Under the pieces are notes generated by a model, which searched no databases, was not told the DNA's origin, and worked only from the letters and a program-made list of their open reading frames with translations. From Neorhizobium alkalisoli (GTDB lineage: Bacteria > Pseudomonadota > Alphaproteobacteria > Rhizobiales > Rhizobiaceae): a stretch of DNA of 64,000 bases. The translations under genes were made by a program, and so were the position numbers. The DNA lies in assembly GCF_007829835.1 (NCBI RefSeq), contig NZ_VIWP01000003.1, positions 186,001-250,000 on the forward strand. Direction: 5' to 3'. Below, in pieces: positions 19,919-28,891 of the stretch. Within the stretch, counting starts at the first letter, position 1. The number at the start of each line of letters is the position of its first letter.

Positions 19919-20545
19919 ATGAAAGCCCTGCTGCTCGTCGACATCCAGAACGGTTTTTGCCCCGGCGGCAATCTGCCGGTGGCGCATGGCGATGAGGTCG
20001 TGGCGATTGCCAACCGGCTGATCGAGGATGGCGGTTATGATGTCATCACCGCCTCGCAGGACTGGCATCCGGCGAATCACGGCAGCTTTGCTTCGCAGCA
20101 TGCGGGCAAGAAACCGTTCGACATGGGCGAACTTTCGGGCCAGCCGCAGGTCATGTGGCCGGACCACTGCGTCCAGGGCACGGCCGATGCGGAATTCCAT
20201 CCCGATCTCAATGTCGAGGCCATCGACTATGTTCAGCAGAAGGGCGAAAACCCCGCCGTCGACAGTTATTCCGCCTTTCGCGACAACGACCAGGCGGCGC
20301 TGACCGGACTTGCCGGTTATCTGCGCGCACAGCAGGTGAGCGAACTCGACGTCTGCGGCCTTGCGACGGACTATTGCGTAAAGTTTTCGGCGCTCGATGC
20401 AGTCGAAATGCTGCCGGGTGTGAAAGTGCGGTTCATCTCGGACGCCAGCCGCGGGATAGATCCAGAAGGCGTCAAGGCGGCGATCGAAGAGATGAAGACG
20501 AAAGGCGTCGGCATCATCACCAGTGCCGAGATCCTCGCGGACTGA
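19919..20545 (+). CDS. pncA: Nicotinamidase (PncA)
   Basis: 208-residue isochorismatase-fold enzyme that deamidates nicotinamide to nicotinate for NAD salvage. The catalytic set is visible: D8, K108 and C153 (TDYCV). Metal ligands are D48 and H50 in DWHP and H83 in PDHCVQGT. The length matches the family. The start at 19919 has GGAGG at ideal spacing; an upstream in-frame ATG lacks one. A short GC hairpin without a T-run (20556-20572) follows the gene. Confidence 0.93.
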   Translation: MKALLLVDIQNGFCPGGNLPVAHGDEVVAIANRLIEDGGYDVITASQDWHPANHGSFASQHAGKKPFDMGELSGQPQVMWPDHCVQGTADAEFHPDLNVEAIDYVQQKGENPAVDSYSAFRDNDQAALTGLAGYLRAQQVSELDVCGLATDYCVKFSALDAVEMLPGVKVRFISDASRGIDPEGVKAAIEEMKTKGVGIITSAEILAD

Positions 20546-20764
20546 TCTTTTGGACGGCGAGGCGCCCTCGCCCATCTCTCGGCCACCCGAAAAATCCCCG
20601 ACAATTCAGAAAAATCAATGCGTCTATAAACGCAATTCGATTGTCAGCCGCCGCGCCTGCGCCTAAACGCAGCCGAAGGTCAGGCGGCCGGCCCGTTGTT
20701 TTGGCCGGTCTGGAGAAAAAGCTCCTGCAAGCCACGACCTGCAACGGAAAAGACCGGCCAGACC

Positions 20765-21496
20765 ATGACGCGCAGCGAGCAGTTCACCAACGGCATGAAA
20801 AAGGGCTTTGTCGTCGCCCTCTCCTCGGCCCCCTTCGGCATTCTTTTTGGCGCCATCGCCGTCGATAACGGTTTCAGCCTGGCAGAGGCGGCGCTGATGA
20901 GCGCGCTGGTCTATGGCGGCGCAAGCCAGCTGGTCGGGATAGAACTCTTCGGCCATCACGTCGCCGCCTGGGTGATCGTGCTCTCCGTCCTTGCGGTCAA
21001 TTTTCGCCACGTGCTTTATTCGGCAGCGCTGGCACCGATCATCGGCCGCTTTCCGCTGATACAGCGCCTCCTTGCCTTCTTCCTGCTGGTTGATCCGCAA
21101 TTCGCCGAGACGGAAAAACGCGAGGAAGCCGGCAAGCCGGTCACTGTCCTCTGGTATATGAGCATGGGCGGCGTCGTCTGGGTCGGCTGGGTCGTCAACA
21201 CCATGATCGGCGCCTTTTTCGGCAGCCTGATCGGTGATCCGAAGGCGATCGGCATCGACGTGCTTCTGCCGGTCTATTTCCTCGGTCTCACCATGGGCTT
21301 CCGCACAAGACATAATTTCTTCCCCGTCATGCTGGCGGGCGCGGTCGGCTCGGTCGCCTCCTATCATATCGTCGGTTCGCCCTGGCATATCAGCGTCGGC
21401 GCCGCCTTCGGCATAGCGATTGCCGCCATCCTGCCGCCACCGGCACAGGCGGGCGAACAGAAGGATATTGCGGGCCTCGAAAAGGAGCCCGGCTAA
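20765..21496 (+). CDS. azlC: AzlC family branched-chain amino-acid exporter, large subunit
   Basis: 243 residues with several membrane helices and the AzlC signature region (KGFVVALSSAPFGILFGAIAV, ALMSALVYGGASQLVG, NFRHVLYSAAL). AzlC with AzlD exports branched-chain amino acids or analogues (BrnFE type). The ATG at 20765 begins the conserved part; no strong ribosome site. Its stop lies one base before azlD, so the two form an operon. No Lrp-type regulator is adjacent. Confidence 0.9.
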   Translation: MTRSEQFTNGMKKGFVVALSSAPFGILFGAIAVDNGFSLAEAALMSALVYGGASQLVGIELFGHHVAAWVIVLSVLAVNFRHVLYSAALAPIIGRFPLIQRLLAFFLLVDPQFAETEKREEAGKPVTVLWYMSMGGVVWVGWVVNTMIGAFFGSLIGDPKAIGIDVLLPVYFLGLTMGFRTRHNFFPVMLAGAVGSVASYHIVGSPWHISVGAAFGIAIAAILPPPAQAGEQKDIAGLEKEPG

Positions 21497-21497
21497 G

Positions 21498-21842
21498 ATG
21501 GACAATATGAGCACGGAAACCGGCATGTTCAGCGTCGACAATCACACGCTACTGCTGATCGTCATGGCCGGCATCGCCACCTATTTTACGCGGATCGGCG
21601 GCTATCTGCTGATCAGCGGCTTCAAGCGCATCCCGCCGCGCGTCGAATCGGCGCTGAATGCGGTTCCGGCCGCCGTCCTGACAACGCTCGTCGCGCCGCC
21701 CTTCTTCAACGGCGGATGGGACATCAAGATCGCCATGATCACAGCCCTCATCGTCGGGCTACGCTTTCCGGGCCTGACCATTCTCGCCGCCGGCTGGGCG
21801 GCGGTCATGGCCGCCCGCCACGGTTTTGGTATAGGCCTCTAA
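21498..21842 (+). CDS. azlD: AzlD family branched-chain amino-acid exporter, small subunit
   Basis: 114-residue membrane protein with the AzlD pattern: TYFTRIGGYLL, RVESALNAVPAAVLTTLVAPP and LRFPGLTILAAGWAAVMAAR. It works with AzlC as a two-component exporter. GGAG inside the end of azlC serves as its ribosome site, and only one base separates the genes. Its last 84 bases overlap, antisense, the end of the convergent aminopeptidase gene. Confidence 0.9.
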   Translation: MDNMSTETGMFSVDNHTLLLIVMAGIATYFTRIGGYLLISGFKRIPPRVESALNAVPAAVLTTLVAPPFFNGGWDIKIAMITALIVGLRFPGLTILAAGWAAVMAARHGFGIGL

Positions 21843-23681
21843 AGCTCCGGCGCCAATCGGCGCCGTTGCCGCTTCCAGCCACTCCCTGACCTCTGGCCTG
21901 TCGATCAGCGGCAGCAGCTTTTCGCGCGTCTGGTCGTGATAGTCGTTCAGCCAGCCAAGTTCTTCGACCGTCATCAGCTCGGCGACCACGAGCCGGCGGT
22001 CGATCGGGCACCAGGTCAGCGTCTCGAAACCGAGCATCGGCTGATCACCACCCGCGATCTCCTCGGCCGGTTTCACAAAAATCAGGTTCTCGATGCGGAT
22101 GCCGAACGAGCCGGGCCGGTAATAGCCGGGTTCGTTGGAGAGAATCATGCCCGGCAGGAATTCCTGCGTCGACATGCGCGAAATCCGCTGCGGTCCCTCA
22201 TGCACCGACAGATAGGAGCCGACGCCATGACCCGTACCATGCGCAAAATCGGCGCCGGCCTTCCATAGCGCGATGCGCGCCAATGGATCGAGGTCGCAGC
22301 CGCGTGTGCCGCGCGGAAAGCGCGCCATGCTGATCGCGATCATGCCCTTCAGCACCAGCGTGAAGAACCGCTTGCGATCTTCCGGCACCGCGCCGACGGC
22401 AACCGTGCGGGTAATATCGGTCGTGCCGTTGATATATTGCGCACCCGAATCGATCAGGAACAGGTCGCCGGGAAGGAGTTTGCGGTCGCTCTGTCGTGTC
22501 ACCCGGTAGTGAATGACGGCACCATGTTCGCCGGCGCCTGAAATGGTATCGAAGGAAACATCCTTGAGCGGGTTCTGCATCGCCTGCCCGACCCGGGCAC
22601 GCGCCGCCTCCAGCGCCTCGACCGCATCGATCTCGCTGATCGAGGACGGCGCCTGACGATCGAGCCAGCAGAGGAATTCGACCATCGCAGCGCCATCCTG
22701 CAGATGCGCCTGGGCCGAGCCGGCAAGCTCGGCCCTGTTCTTGCAGGCGCGCGGCATTTTTGCCGGATCGGTACCTTCCAGCACCTCGCCGCCCGCATCA
22801 CGGATCGCCGTCGTCAGGATGAGCGGCGTCAGATCCGGATCGACCAGGATTTTTGCACCATCATTGGAGATCTCTGCCAGCCGGACCAGAAATTCAGCCG
22901 GGCTGCGGCGGATCGCGAGACCGTCGAGATAGGCCGACTGCTCGCCGCCAAGTTTTTTGTCGTCGATGAAGATCTCGGCCTTGCCCTTGGCAGGAATGAT
23001 CGCCCGCGCCAGCGGATGTGGGGTATGCGGTACGTCATTGCCGCGGATATTGAAAATCCAGGCGACGGAGGACGGGTCGGTGATCAGAACGGCGCTGATG
23101 CCCTTCGGCTCAAGATCTTCCGCAATCCCGGCAAGCTTTGCGGCAGCCGGCAGGCCGGCATGGGCCTCCTGCTGGATCGACACCGGCTCCAGCGGCTCGG
23201 CCGGCCGGTCCGCCCAGATCGCGTCGAGCGGATTGGTGGAGAGTGCCACGAGCGAACCGCCAACCTCCGCCAGCGCCTTTTCCAGGCGCTTCACTTCCGC
23301 GCCCGCATGCAGCCAGGGATCGATGCCCAGCCGAAAGCCTTTTGGCGCATGGCGCGAGATCCACAGATGCGGCGGCTCGCCAACCAGATCGCCACCGGAA
23401 AACACAGTACCGTCAACCTGTTCGGCAAGCTGGGTCGTGTACCGGCCGTCGACGAAGACGACAGCCTCACGCTGCGTGATGAGCGCCATGCCGGCAGAGC
23501 CGGTAAAGCCCGTCAGCCAGGACAGGCGCTCGGCCGATTCGGGCACATATTCGCCCTGATATTCATCCGCGCGCGGCACCAAGAATCCGTCGATCCCCAG
23601 ATCGGAGAACTGCGCGCGCAGGGCCGTTACCCTTTCGCGACCGAATTGCGGGGCGGACTTGGTCTCGAACGACTGGAACAT
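21759..23681 (-). CDS. M24 family Xaa-Pro aminopeptidase
   Basis: 640-residue protein with two creatinase-like N-terminal domains and a C-terminal pita-bread peptidase domain. Dinuclear metal ligands sit in FLIDSGAQYINGTTDITRT and HGTGHGVGSYLSVHEGP, with glutamates in LSNEPGYY and RIENL. It removes N-terminal residues before proline. About 28 terminal residues after EWLEAATAPIGAGA are read antisense to azlD and have no family character, so the true end in relatives is probably near 21843. The start region has only a weak ribosome site. Confidence 0.88.
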   Translation of the reverse strand: MFQSFETKSAPQFGRERVTALRAQFSDLGIDGFLVPRADEYQGEYVPESAERLSWLTGFTGSAGMALITQREAVVFVDGRYTTQLAEQVDGTVFSGGDLVGEPPHLWISRHAPKGFRLGIDPWLHAGAEVKRLEKALAEVGGSLVALSTNPLDAIWADRPAEPLEPVSIQQEAHAGLPAAAKLAGIAEDLEPKGISAVLITDPSSVAWIFNIRGNDVPHTPHPLARAIIPAKGKAEIFIDDKKLGGEQSAYLDGLAIRRSPAEFLVRLAEISNDGAKILVDPDLTPLILTTAIRDAGGEVLEGTDPAKMPRACKNRAELAGSAQAHLQDGAAMVEFLCWLDRQAPSSISEIDAVEALEAARARVGQAMQNPLKDVSFDTISGAGEHGAVIHYRVTRQSDRKLLPGDLFLIDSGAQYINGTTDITRTVAVGAVPEDRKRFFTLVLKGMIAISMARFPRGTRGCDLDPLARIALWKAGADFAHGTGHGVGSYLSVHEGPQRISRMSTQEFLPGMILSNEPGYYRPGSFGIRIENLIFVKPAEEIAGGDQPMLGFETLTWCPIDRRLVVAELMTVEELGWLNDYHDQTREKLLPLIDRPEVREWLEAATAPIGAGALEAYTKTVAGGHDRRPAGGENGQARKA

Positions 23682-23959
23682 GATGATATCCGGCTTGGCC
23701 CTGACGAGGTGCGGGCGGTTATGATGTGTGGAACACCATGCTAGACCATTTTCGACCCGTCCCGCCAGTCTCGAGCCTCGTCTCCGTGGAGAAGCCCAGA
23801 TCTTGTGCAGATGCGAAGATCTCCTTGTCCCACACGAAGCAACCTATGCGTGATGTGCATAACACCCTTGAGGCAAGCCCCCTGCCTGAAACTAAAGCAA
23901 GCGCTTACGTTAGGGACATGGACAGGCGCCGAACAAGGCCTGTCGCCCGGAGAGACAAA

Positions 23960-24133
23960 ATGGCAAACTCGTTTTTTCGCAACGCTCTGACCCGCGTCAT
24001 GGAAGCCCGCGAACGGCAGGTTTCCCGCTATGTCAACGGCGCGCTTCTCAGCCTCGACGACAAGACGCTCGAAGGCCTCGGCACCACCCGCGCAGAACTG
24101 CGCCGCAAGGGTGCCACCCCCTACATTTTCTGA
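23960..24133 (+). CDS. DUF1127 small basic protein
   Basis: 57 residues with an arginine-rich amphipathic pattern ending in the DUF1127 motif LSLDDKTLEGLGTTRAELRRK. Characterised relatives in alphaproteobacteria bind RNA or affect RNA turnover and phosphate or stress physiology; the exact role here is inferred only by family. GGAGA precedes the ATG. A strong terminator follows at 24204, so it is a monocistronic small-protein gene. Confidence 0.85.
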   Translation: MANSFFRNALTRVMEARERQVSRYVNGALLSLDDKTLEGLGTTRAELRRKGATPYIF

Positions 24134-24203
24134 GGCTGTTATTCAGCAATCACTTCGTCGGCCAAATAAAAGCCGGCGAACGCATCAGGAAATCGGAATA
24201 CGT

Positions 24204-24232
24204 AAAAACGGCAGCCTTCGCTGCCGTTTTTT
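24204..24232. terminator. Bidirectional terminator between the DUF1127 gene and prmA
   Basis: Stem aaaaacggcag / ctgccgttttt (11 bp) with a cttcg-containing loop. It ends in a T-run on both strands, matching the convergent gene arrangement. Confidence 0.92.
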
Positions 24233-24283
24233 GTGTCTGAATTTTTGAGAGCCATGCACAAAATACAATTGTGCGGCGCAATA

Positions 24284-25162
24284 TCAGCCGCGTGTCAGGT
24301 GGATCGTCACCCAGCCATTGCGCCAGATGGTTTTGACATGACGGCAGCGGGCGCCGTTATAGGCGGCCAGCACTTTCCAGCGCTGGGCTGCAAGGATGCC
24401 CGACAGGATGATCGAACCGCCCGGCGACAGATGGCTCGCAAGCTGCGGCGCCATTTTCATCAGCGGCTTGGCCAGAATATTGGCGATGATCAGATCGAAA
24501 GGCCCGTCCTGATCGAAGGCGGGCGAATGAAAGCCCGGTGCCGTTTCGAGCCGCAATCCGTTGGAAATGCCGTTGCGACGCACGTTTTCGCGCGCCACGC
24601 GAACGGCCACCGGATCGATATCGGTCGCGAGAACCGGGATATTGCGCATCTTGCGCACGGCGATCGCCAGAACACCGCTGCCGGTGCCGAGATCGAGCGC
24701 ATTTTTCGGCGTTGTCGCCTGCAATACGGTCTCGATCATTTCGAGGCAGCCCGCCGTCGTGCCGTGATGGCCGGTGCCAAAGGCCTGGCCGGCATCGATC
24801 TCGATGGCGATATCGTTGACCTGCACCTTGTCGCGGTCATGCGAGCCGTGCACGAGAAAACGCCCTGCCCTGACGGGCTTCAGGCCCTCGAGCGACATGG
24901 CAATCCAGTCGACATCGGGAATGACTTCGCGCTCGATCACCGCTTCGGGAAAATCGTCCTCGATCGCATGGGCGATGCGGGCCCGGATCTCCTCTTCCTC
25001 GTCGATCATCAGATAGACGGAGGCTTCCCAGTGATCCTTTTTCTCGTCCACTTCCGTCGTGGCGATCGCATAGTCTTCCTCGCCGAACTCGAAAGACAGA
25101 AGCTCTAGGATTTCAGGGGCGGTCTTTTCCGTCGCCCTGACATATAGCCGGATCTCGCTCAA
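24284..25162 (-). CDS. prmA: Ribosomal protein L11 methyltransferase
   Basis: 292-residue class I SAM methyltransferase that trimethylates ribosomal protein L11. The N-terminal substrate-recognition domain precedes the SAM core: AFGTGHHGTT, LDLGTGSGVLAIA (motif I) and FDLIIANILAKPL (the NPPY-like region of PrmA). Translation appears to start at TTG (25162) after a GAGG-containing leader; no in-frame ATG lies nearby. Confidence 0.93.
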   Translation of the reverse strand: MSEIRLYVRATEKTAPEILELLSFEFGEEDYAIATTEVDEKKDHWEASVYLMIDEEEEIRARIAHAIEDDFPEAVIEREVIPDVDWIAMSLEGLKPVRAGRFLVHGSHDRDKVQVNDIAIEIDAGQAFGTGHHGTTAGCLEMIETVLQATTPKNALDLGTGSGVLAIAVRKMRNIPVLATDIDPVAVRVARENVRRNGISNGLRLETAPGFHSPAFDQDGPFDLIIANILAKPLMKMAPQLASHLSPGGSIILSGILAAQRWKVLAAYNGARCRHVKTIWRNGWVTIHLTRG

Positions 25163-25252
25163 GGGCGTCGCCTCTTCCTAACAGTCGTGCTTTTGTATCA
25201 TTTGCGGTGAGCATTGCCACAGAAGCACGGTCCGCCTCAAGCGCAGAAGGCA

Positions 25253-25852
25253 CTAGCCCTTGATGAGATTGTCGAGTTTCTTCACCGCCGTCGCCGGATC
25301 CTCGCCATAAGCGATCGTTCCGGCAAACCGTCCGCCATCCTTCAGAAGGAAGACGGAAGCGGTATGATCCATCGTGTAATCGCCGTTCGGATCCTTCTCG
25401 TTGACCGGCACCTTCTTGGCATAGACCTTAAAACCCTTGACCATTTCCAGAACCTTGTCCGGCGCCCCGGAAATGCCCTTCACCCGGTCGGTGACATTGG
25501 AAACATACTGGCCGAGCAGTTCCGGCGTGTCGCGTTCCGGATCGACGCTGATGAAATAGGCGTTCAGTTTCGTCCCGTCGGGATCGACCTCATGCAGCCA
25601 GCCATTCAGCTCGAACAGCGTCGTGGGGCAGACTTCCGGGCAATGGGTGAAGCCGAAGAACAGTGCCGTAGGCTTGTCCTGAAAGGCCTTTTCGGTGATC
25701 GGCTGGCCGGTCTGGGATACGAGCTGGAAAGGCACGCCGAACGGCGCCTCGCTGATCTCCTGCTTCGACCGCGTCACTTCGAGCGTCAGCCAGATCAGAA
25801 TACCGGAGAGGATCACAACGGCAGTCCACAGGACCGTACGAAACATTGTCAT
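25253..25852 (-). CDS. SCO1/SenC family copper chaperone
   Basis: About 199 residues: an N-terminal membrane anchor (about 4-24) followed by a thioredoxin-like periplasmic domain. The copper ligands are present: C71 and C75 in FTHCPEVCP and H163 in YTMDHTAS. It delivers copper for, or reduces, the CuA site of cytochrome c oxidase. Either of two close ATGs (25852, 25846) could be the start; the ribosome site is weak. No oxidase gene is adjacent. Confidence 0.9.
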   Translation of the reverse strand: MTMFRTVLWTAVVILSGILIWLTLEVTRSKQEISEAPFGVPFQLVSQTGQPITEKAFQDKPTALFFGFTHCPEVCPTTLFELNGWLHEVDPDGTKLNAYFISVDPERDTPELLGQYVSNVTDRVKGISGAPDKVLEMVKGFKVYAKKVPVNEKDPNGDYTMDHTASVFLLKDGGRFAGTIAYGEDPATAVKKLDNLIKG

Positions 25853-26231
25853 GCCAAAACTTTCAGAATTGCCGGGACCACATGAGGGAACCAAGGCAGG
25901 ACCGGATGTCCAGAGCGATAACGCCGCAGGTGTTGAAGCGCAATTCAATAAGTCGTTTCAGGCACCGCTGAGGAGTTTTGCCGCAGCCATCCGGCAAGGC
26001 TCGCGAGGACAATAAGGGGCAGCAGATTTTATGCTTAGCGGAAGTTTAACGCCTCGCTGGCAGGCTTGAACCTGCGAACACGATCAGTCGCGATTCGGCT
26101 CCGCTGCGCATTGTCTGCGCGGTGAAAGGCGCCACCAGCGATGATCCCGGCGACATGACGCCACCGGAGACCATTCGCGCCTGCCCTCCTTTACCGATCG
26201 CCGGCGCCGCCGGCAGCGAGACCCAACCCGC
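25853..26231. other. Non-coding gap between the SCO gene and the chemoreceptor
   Basis: 379 bases separating divergent genes. It should hold both promoters, including the flagellar/chemotaxis-type promoter of the MCP if it has one, but I could not single out a reliable box. No RNA gene or repeat seen. Confidence 0.4.
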
Positions 26232-28199
26232 ATGACGACGGCAACCTCCATTCGCAAGACACTTTCGGTCAGCCAGCGCCTCTGGACCCTTGGCGGCGTC
26301 GCCCTTGCCGGTATCGGCACGATGTTGGCGATCAGCTGGTATGAAGGCACGCAGATCGATACGGCGCTGAAGCATACGACCGAGGTCCAGCATCAGATCG
26401 ACATTGCCAACGAGCTGCGCATTGCCAACCTGCAGCTCGTCCTTGCCGCGATGGACACGATCATCGACGCCGACGACAAGCAGATCCAGCCCGAGCGCCT
26501 CAAGGCGATCAACGACGCCGTTTCCCAATTGAAGGGCAGCGGTTCGACGCTGGCTTCGCTCGCGACCGAGATCGGCAAGCCTGACTTGGTCAGCTCCTAC
26601 GGAACCGATGTCGATGTGATCGCCAAGGCGATCCAGTCCGACCTCAAGACCCTGGTCGAAAGTGGCGCGCCCGAAGCCGAATATGCCAGACTGGACGACG
26701 CCATCGATGGCGCCGGCGGCCGGCTGACCACGATGCTCACCACTCTTTCCGCCGGTGGCCAGGCCATGGTCGACCGGCGTATGACCCATACGATGGCACT
26801 TGCCAGCCAGTCGCTCTACATCCAGTTCGGCTTTGGCCTGCTTGCCCTCGTCAGCGTCTTCATCCTCCAGTCCATTCATGGCGGCGCGATCCGGCGCGGC
26901 ATCAACAGTATCGCTGCCAGCATGACGCGGATCATGAATGGCGACTACGCAACCGCGGTACCCGGCACGGAACGTGGTGACGAGATCGGAGAAATGGCCC
27001 GCTCGACGGATGTCTTCCGTCAGGCCGCCGTCGAGCGCGAAGGTCTGCAGCTGCGCCTGGACGACGAACGCCAGCAGAGCGAAGCCCGCCGGCAGAAACG
27101 CGAGATCGACCAGAAGGGCGATGCGGACGCTCTGCATTTTGCCGTCGATTCGCTCGCCAAGGGTCTCAACCAGCTTTCGGAAGGCGATCTTTCCGCCTCG
27201 CTCGAAAAGCCTTTCCGTCAGGATCTCGAACGGCTGCGGATCGACTTCAACCGGGTCACCGACAAGCTGCGCGTGACGATGGCCGAGGTCGCGACCAATG
27301 CCAGCTCGATCGGCGCCAACGCCAACCAGATGCGCTCGGCTGCAGACGACCTTGCCAAGCGCACCGAAAAACAGGCCGCCTCGCTGGAACAGACATCCGC
27401 GGCACTCGACCAGATCACCGCCACAGTTCGCAACGCCACCGACCGCGCCCAGGAGGCAAGCGAGATGGTGACGCATGCAAAGAGCTCGGCCGAACAGTCG
27501 GAAACTGTCGTGCGCAATGCGACGGCTGCGATGGGGCGAATCGAGGATGCGACGGCCGAGATCGGCAAGATCATCAATGTCGTCGATGAAATCGCCTTCC
27601 AGACCAATCTTCTAGCGCTGAATGCCGGTGTCGAGGCCGCCCGAGCCGGGGAAGCCGGCAAAGGCTTTGCGGTCGTCGCCCAGGAAGTCCGCGAACTCGC
27701 AGGCCGGGCAGCAGGCGCCGCCAAGGACATCAAGGCGCTGGTCGGCCGCTCCAACCTTGAAGTGCGCAACGGCGTCGATCTCGTCAAGGCAACCGGCGAG
27801 GCGCTGGACCGGATCGGCGATGACGTCCTGAAAATAAACGATCATGTTCACTCGATCTTCACTTCTGCGCGCGAACAATCGACCGGACTGACAGAAATCA
27901 ATACCGCGATCGCCCAGATGGACCAAGCCACGCAACAGAATGCCGCCATGGTGGAGCAGAGTACTGCCGCCAGCCATTCGCTTGCCGGTGATGCCGAGAA
28001 CCTGAACAGGCTGATCAGCCAATTCCAGATAAGGGGCAATGCCGGGCCACGTCTCGTCGAGACGGCAGGACCGAGCCCTTCGACCAGACCCTCGCCTGCC
28101 CACACGCTGATGACCAGAGTGGCCGGCGCCTTCAACAACAACACCCCGTCTGCAGCGGTAAGGGCTGCAGATGCGGCCCAAAAATGGGAAGAGTTCTGA
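26232..28199 (+). CDS. Methyl-accepting chemotaxis protein
   Basis: 655 residues: TM1 (about 18-36), a helical periplasmic sensor domain (about 40-190), TM2 (about 197-213), a HAMP domain, then a long coiled-coil signalling domain. Its hairpin tip IAFQTNLLALNAGVEAARAGE is near residue 453. The protein ends in KWEEF, matching the xWxxF pentapeptide that tethers CheR/CheB in some receptors. Ligand unknown. cheW starts one base after its stop, so receptor and coupling protein are made together. Confidence 0.95.
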   Translation: MTTATSIRKTLSVSQRLWTLGGVALAGIGTMLAISWYEGTQIDTALKHTTEVQHQIDIANELRIANLQLVLAAMDTIIDADDKQIQPERLKAINDAVSQLKGSGSTLASLATEIGKPDLVSSYGTDVDVIAKAIQSDLKTLVESGAPEAEYARLDDAIDGAGGRLTTMLTTLSAGGQAMVDRRMTHTMALASQSLYIQFGFGLLALVSVFILQSIHGGAIRRGINSIAASMTRIMNGDYATAVPGTERGDEIGEMARSTDVFRQAAVEREGLQLRLDDERQQSEARRQKREIDQKGDADALHFAVDSLAKGLNQLSEGDLSASLEKPFRQDLERLRIDFNRVTDKLRVTMAEVATNASSIGANANQMRSAADDLAKRTEKQAASLEQTSAALDQITATVRNATDRAQEASEMVTHAKSSAEQSETVVRNATAAMGRIEDATAEIGKIINVVDEIAFQTNLLALNAGVEAARAGEAGKGFAVVAQEVRELAGRAAGAAKDIKALVGRSNLEVRNGVDLVKATGEALDRIGDDVLKINDHVHSIFTSAREQSTGLTEINTAIAQMDQATQQNAAMVEQSTAASHSLAGDAENLNRLISQFQIRGNAGPRLVETAGPSPSTRPSPAHTLMTRVAGAFNNNTPSAAVRAADAAQKWEEF

Positions 28200-28200
28200 C

Positions 28201-28668
28201 ATGAGCAATGCCATCAAGCAGTCCGGCGCCTATCTCGAAATCGTCTCCTTCCATCTCGGTGACCAGGAGTTCTGTATCGACATCATGGCGATCCGCGAAA
28301 TTCGCGGCTGGGCGCCGGTGACGCCGATGCCGCATACGCCGCCCTACGTGCTCGGTCTCATCAACCTGCGCGGCGCGGTTATCCCGGTCATCGACATGGC
28401 CTGCCGCCTCGGCATGAAGATGACCGAGCCGTCGGAACGTTCCGCCATCATCGTCACGGACATCGCCGGCAAGCTGGTCGGCCTTCTGGTCGAACAGGTT
28501 TCCGACATGATGACGATCAAGAGCGAAGACCTGCAGCCGGCACCGGAAATCATCCCGGAAGCCCAGCGCGATTTCTGCCGCGGCATCGTTGCCCTGGAAA
28601 AGACCATGGTCTGCTTCCTCAACCTCGACACCGTCATCGCCGACGAATTGTCGCGCGAAGCCGCCTGA
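28201..28668 (+). CDS. cheW: CheW chemotaxis coupling protein
   Basis: 155-residue single CheW domain (LEIVSFHLGDQEFCIDIMAIREI, then YVLGLINLRGAVIPVIDMA) that bridges receptors to the CheA kinase. The ATG at 28201 has GGAAGAG upstream, within the end of the receptor gene. The other che genes are not in this window, so this is likely a satellite receptor/CheW pair. A terminator follows. Confidence 0.95.
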   Translation: MSNAIKQSGAYLEIVSFHLGDQEFCIDIMAIREIRGWAPVTPMPHTPPYVLGLINLRGAVIPVIDMACRLGMKMTEPSERSAIIVTDIAGKLVGLLVEQVSDMMTIKSEDLQPAPEIIPEAQRDFCRGIVALEKTMVCFLNLDTVIADELSREAA

Positions 28669-28692
28669 TACAAGGCAGAACACTCAACATCG

Positions 28693-28725
28693 AAGCCTCC
28701 GCTGGCCCTGCCACGCGGAGGTTTT
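28693..28725 (+). terminator. Intrinsic terminator after cheW
   Basis: Stem cctccgc / gcggagg (28696-28121 offset pair, i.e. arms at 28696-28702 and 28715-28721) with an inner tggc/gcca helix, flanked by AA and followed by TTTT. Confidence 0.8.
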
Positions 28726-28891
28726 GCCATGGCAGCCCGCCCCTTGAACCGACCTGTGCGGTTCACACGGGCAACGAAGCAGCCACTTTCAAAATATACC
28801 AAAAGCCGTAACCATAGTTCGAAGCTTGGCTCGACAGGCCGCCGTCAATATATTTTAGTTATCTCTAATTCAAATCGGATTGGGAGACGAC

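Noticed and set aside
20556-20572. Hairpin ggcgagg / cctcgcc after pncA as a terminator
   Set aside because: Only 7 bp and no T-run; not strong enough to list as a feature.
28693-28725. Wrong arm coordinate inside the cheW terminator entry (28121)
   Set aside because: A slip: the arms are 28696-28702 and 28715-28721; the feature coordinates themselves are right.
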